DNA of 6,862 nucleotides from Gemmatimonadota bacterium (GTDB lineage Bacteria; Latescibacterota; UBA2968; UBA8231), in assembly GCA_009845645.1 (NCBI GenBank), contig VXZF01000552.1:1-6862 (forward strand), written 5' to 3'. The position numbers and the translations under genes were made by a program. The notes under the pieces are model-generated. The model was not told the DNA's origin, ran no database searches, and saw only the letters and a program-made list of their open reading frames with translations. Below are positions 6,202 through 6,862 of the stretch, piece after piece. Numbering within the stretch: position 1 is the first letter of the stretch; every line of letters begins with the position of its first letter.

Positions 6202-6862
6202 ATGCTCGAAGTCGTTCTCGCCGTTGCCGTTCTCGCCGTTGCCGCGGCCATTGTTCGCCAAGCTACAGACGACGAGTGCTACGATCTCTCCGACGGAGAG
6301 CGCCATCCGCACAAGTGGGGCTACACGGACACCCGCTTTGAGTTCGACGGGCCGAAGACCGTGCGGGTGACCGGCAGCCGCTATCCGCTGGCCGGCTTCA
6401 CCATGCCGCACTTCATCCCCTTTGTCGAAGAGATGCTCCAGGTTCCGATTGACCCCGATGAGATAGCCGTTGAAAAAGAGAGCCACGAGGTGCCGCCCTC
6501 GCGGGCAGATGAAAGCCTCGTCGCCGCTTGGCAAGACGCGCTCGGCGCAGAGCGGGTTTCGCTCGACGACGACGAGCGCCTGATCCACAGCCACGGCCAG
6601 CTCAGCGTTGATGAGGTTTATCGCTTGCTCTACGGGGATGCCTTGGAGCGAGTGGTCGATTTGGTGATTTATCCAGAAAATGAAGACCACGTACGCGCCA
6701 TCGTACGCCTCGCTTCCGAGCACAATGTTTGTCTCGTGCCCTACGGCGGCGGCACCAATGTCAGCGGAGCGTTGGCCCTGCCGGCCGACGACGATCGCGT
6801 TTTCGCTTCGGTCGATATGCGGCGCATGAACCGAATTGTCGATCTCGACGAGGACAATCTCC
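6202..6862 (+). CDS. Alkyldihydroxyacetonephosphate synthase-like FAD-binding protein, N-terminal part
   Basis: The frame is open from ATG 6202 to the right edge (220 codons and one base); the gene continues outside. AGPS exchanges the acyl group of acyl-DHAP for a fatty alcohol, the step that makes the ether bond of ether lipids, using FAD. Family signatures recalled from the animal enzyme appear in order: KWGYTDT (38-44), a GSRYPLAGFTMPHF segment, HSHGQ (129-133), RVVDLVIYP, then HNVCLVPYGGGTNVSGAL (174-191), which holds the glycine-rich FAD pyrophosphate loop of the PCMH-type fold, and MNRIVDLDEDNL at the edge. Residues 3-18 (EVVLAVAVLAVAAAIV) form one hydrophobic helix, a probable membrane anchor or uncleaved signal not found in the animal enzyme, which is peroxisomal. 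The C-terminal substrate domain and catalytic residues are not in the window, so a related FAD oxidase (for example GlcD-like) cannot be fully excluded. Operon membership with the upstream block is possible but not shown. Confidence 0.87.
   Translation, partial: MLEVVLAVAVLAVAAAIVRQATDDECYDLSDGERHPHKWGYTDTRFEFDGPKTVRVTGSRYPLAGFTMPHFIPFVEEMLQVPIDPDEIAVEKESHEVPPSRADESLVAAWQDALGAERVSLDDDERLIHSHGQLSVDEVYRLLYGDALERVVDLVIYPENEDHVRAIVRLASEHNVCLVPYGGGTNVSGALALPADDDRVFASVDMRRMNRIVDLDEDNL
6214..6243 (+). repeat. Perfect 15-bp tandem duplication in the AGPS-like gene
   Basis: GTTCTCGCCGTTGCC occurs twice back to back (6214-6228 and 6229-6243) with no mismatch. It encodes VLAVA twice, within the N-terminal hydrophobic helix. 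The unit is a multiple of three, so gain or loss of a copy lengthens or shortens the helix by five residues without a frameshift. Confidence 0.9.

Noticed and set aside
6181..6723. 180-codon open frame on the minus strand
   Set aside because: It lies opposite the AGPS-like gene, whose + strand frame has strong family motifs and a good SD; the minus product shows no recognisable domain.

Overview
The window reads as a contiguous, gene-dense, GC-rich bacterial chromosome segment with every recognisable gene on the + strand. Two Sec signal peptides of lipoprotein type, a SurA-like periplasmic foldase and a CRTAC1-type FG-GAP/ASPIC-UnbV protein point to a diderm (Gram-negative) bacterium. The gene style (long TPR lipoprotein next to an ASPIC/UnbV protein, acetyl-xylan-esterase-like hydrolase, bacterial AGPS) is common in Planctomycetes, Acidobacteria and related uncultivated lineages. 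That placement is an impression from family knowledge, not something the sequence proves.

Layout: (1) 1-420, the C-terminal end of an alpha/beta hydrolase, cut by the window edge just after its nucleophile elbow. (2) 421-553, a less GC-rich spacer that probably holds the promoter of the next unit. (3) 554-6149, four genes that overlap one another by 4, 8 and 11 bp: a secreted calcium-type FG-GAP/ASPIC-UnbV beta-propeller, a TPR lipoprotein with about 12 repeats, a SurA/PpiC-like peptidyl-prolyl isomerase lipoprotein, and a histidine-rich polytopic membrane protein of unknown function. (4) 6150-6201, a short spacer with a strong Shine-Dalgarno site. (5) 6202-6862, the N-terminal third of an alkyldihydroxyacetonephosphate synthase (ether-lipid synthesis) homologue with an added N-terminal membrane helix, cut by the right edge.

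The most interesting part is the overlapping four-gene block. Three products are exported and one sits in the membrane. An outer scaffold (propeller), a protein-interaction platform (TPR), a foldase and a possibly metal-binding membrane protein would make a coherent envelope module. No such system is known to me under a name. The functional link is inferred from gene overlap and cell location only. There are no RNA genes, CRISPR arrays, insertion sequences or other mobile elements that I can see.
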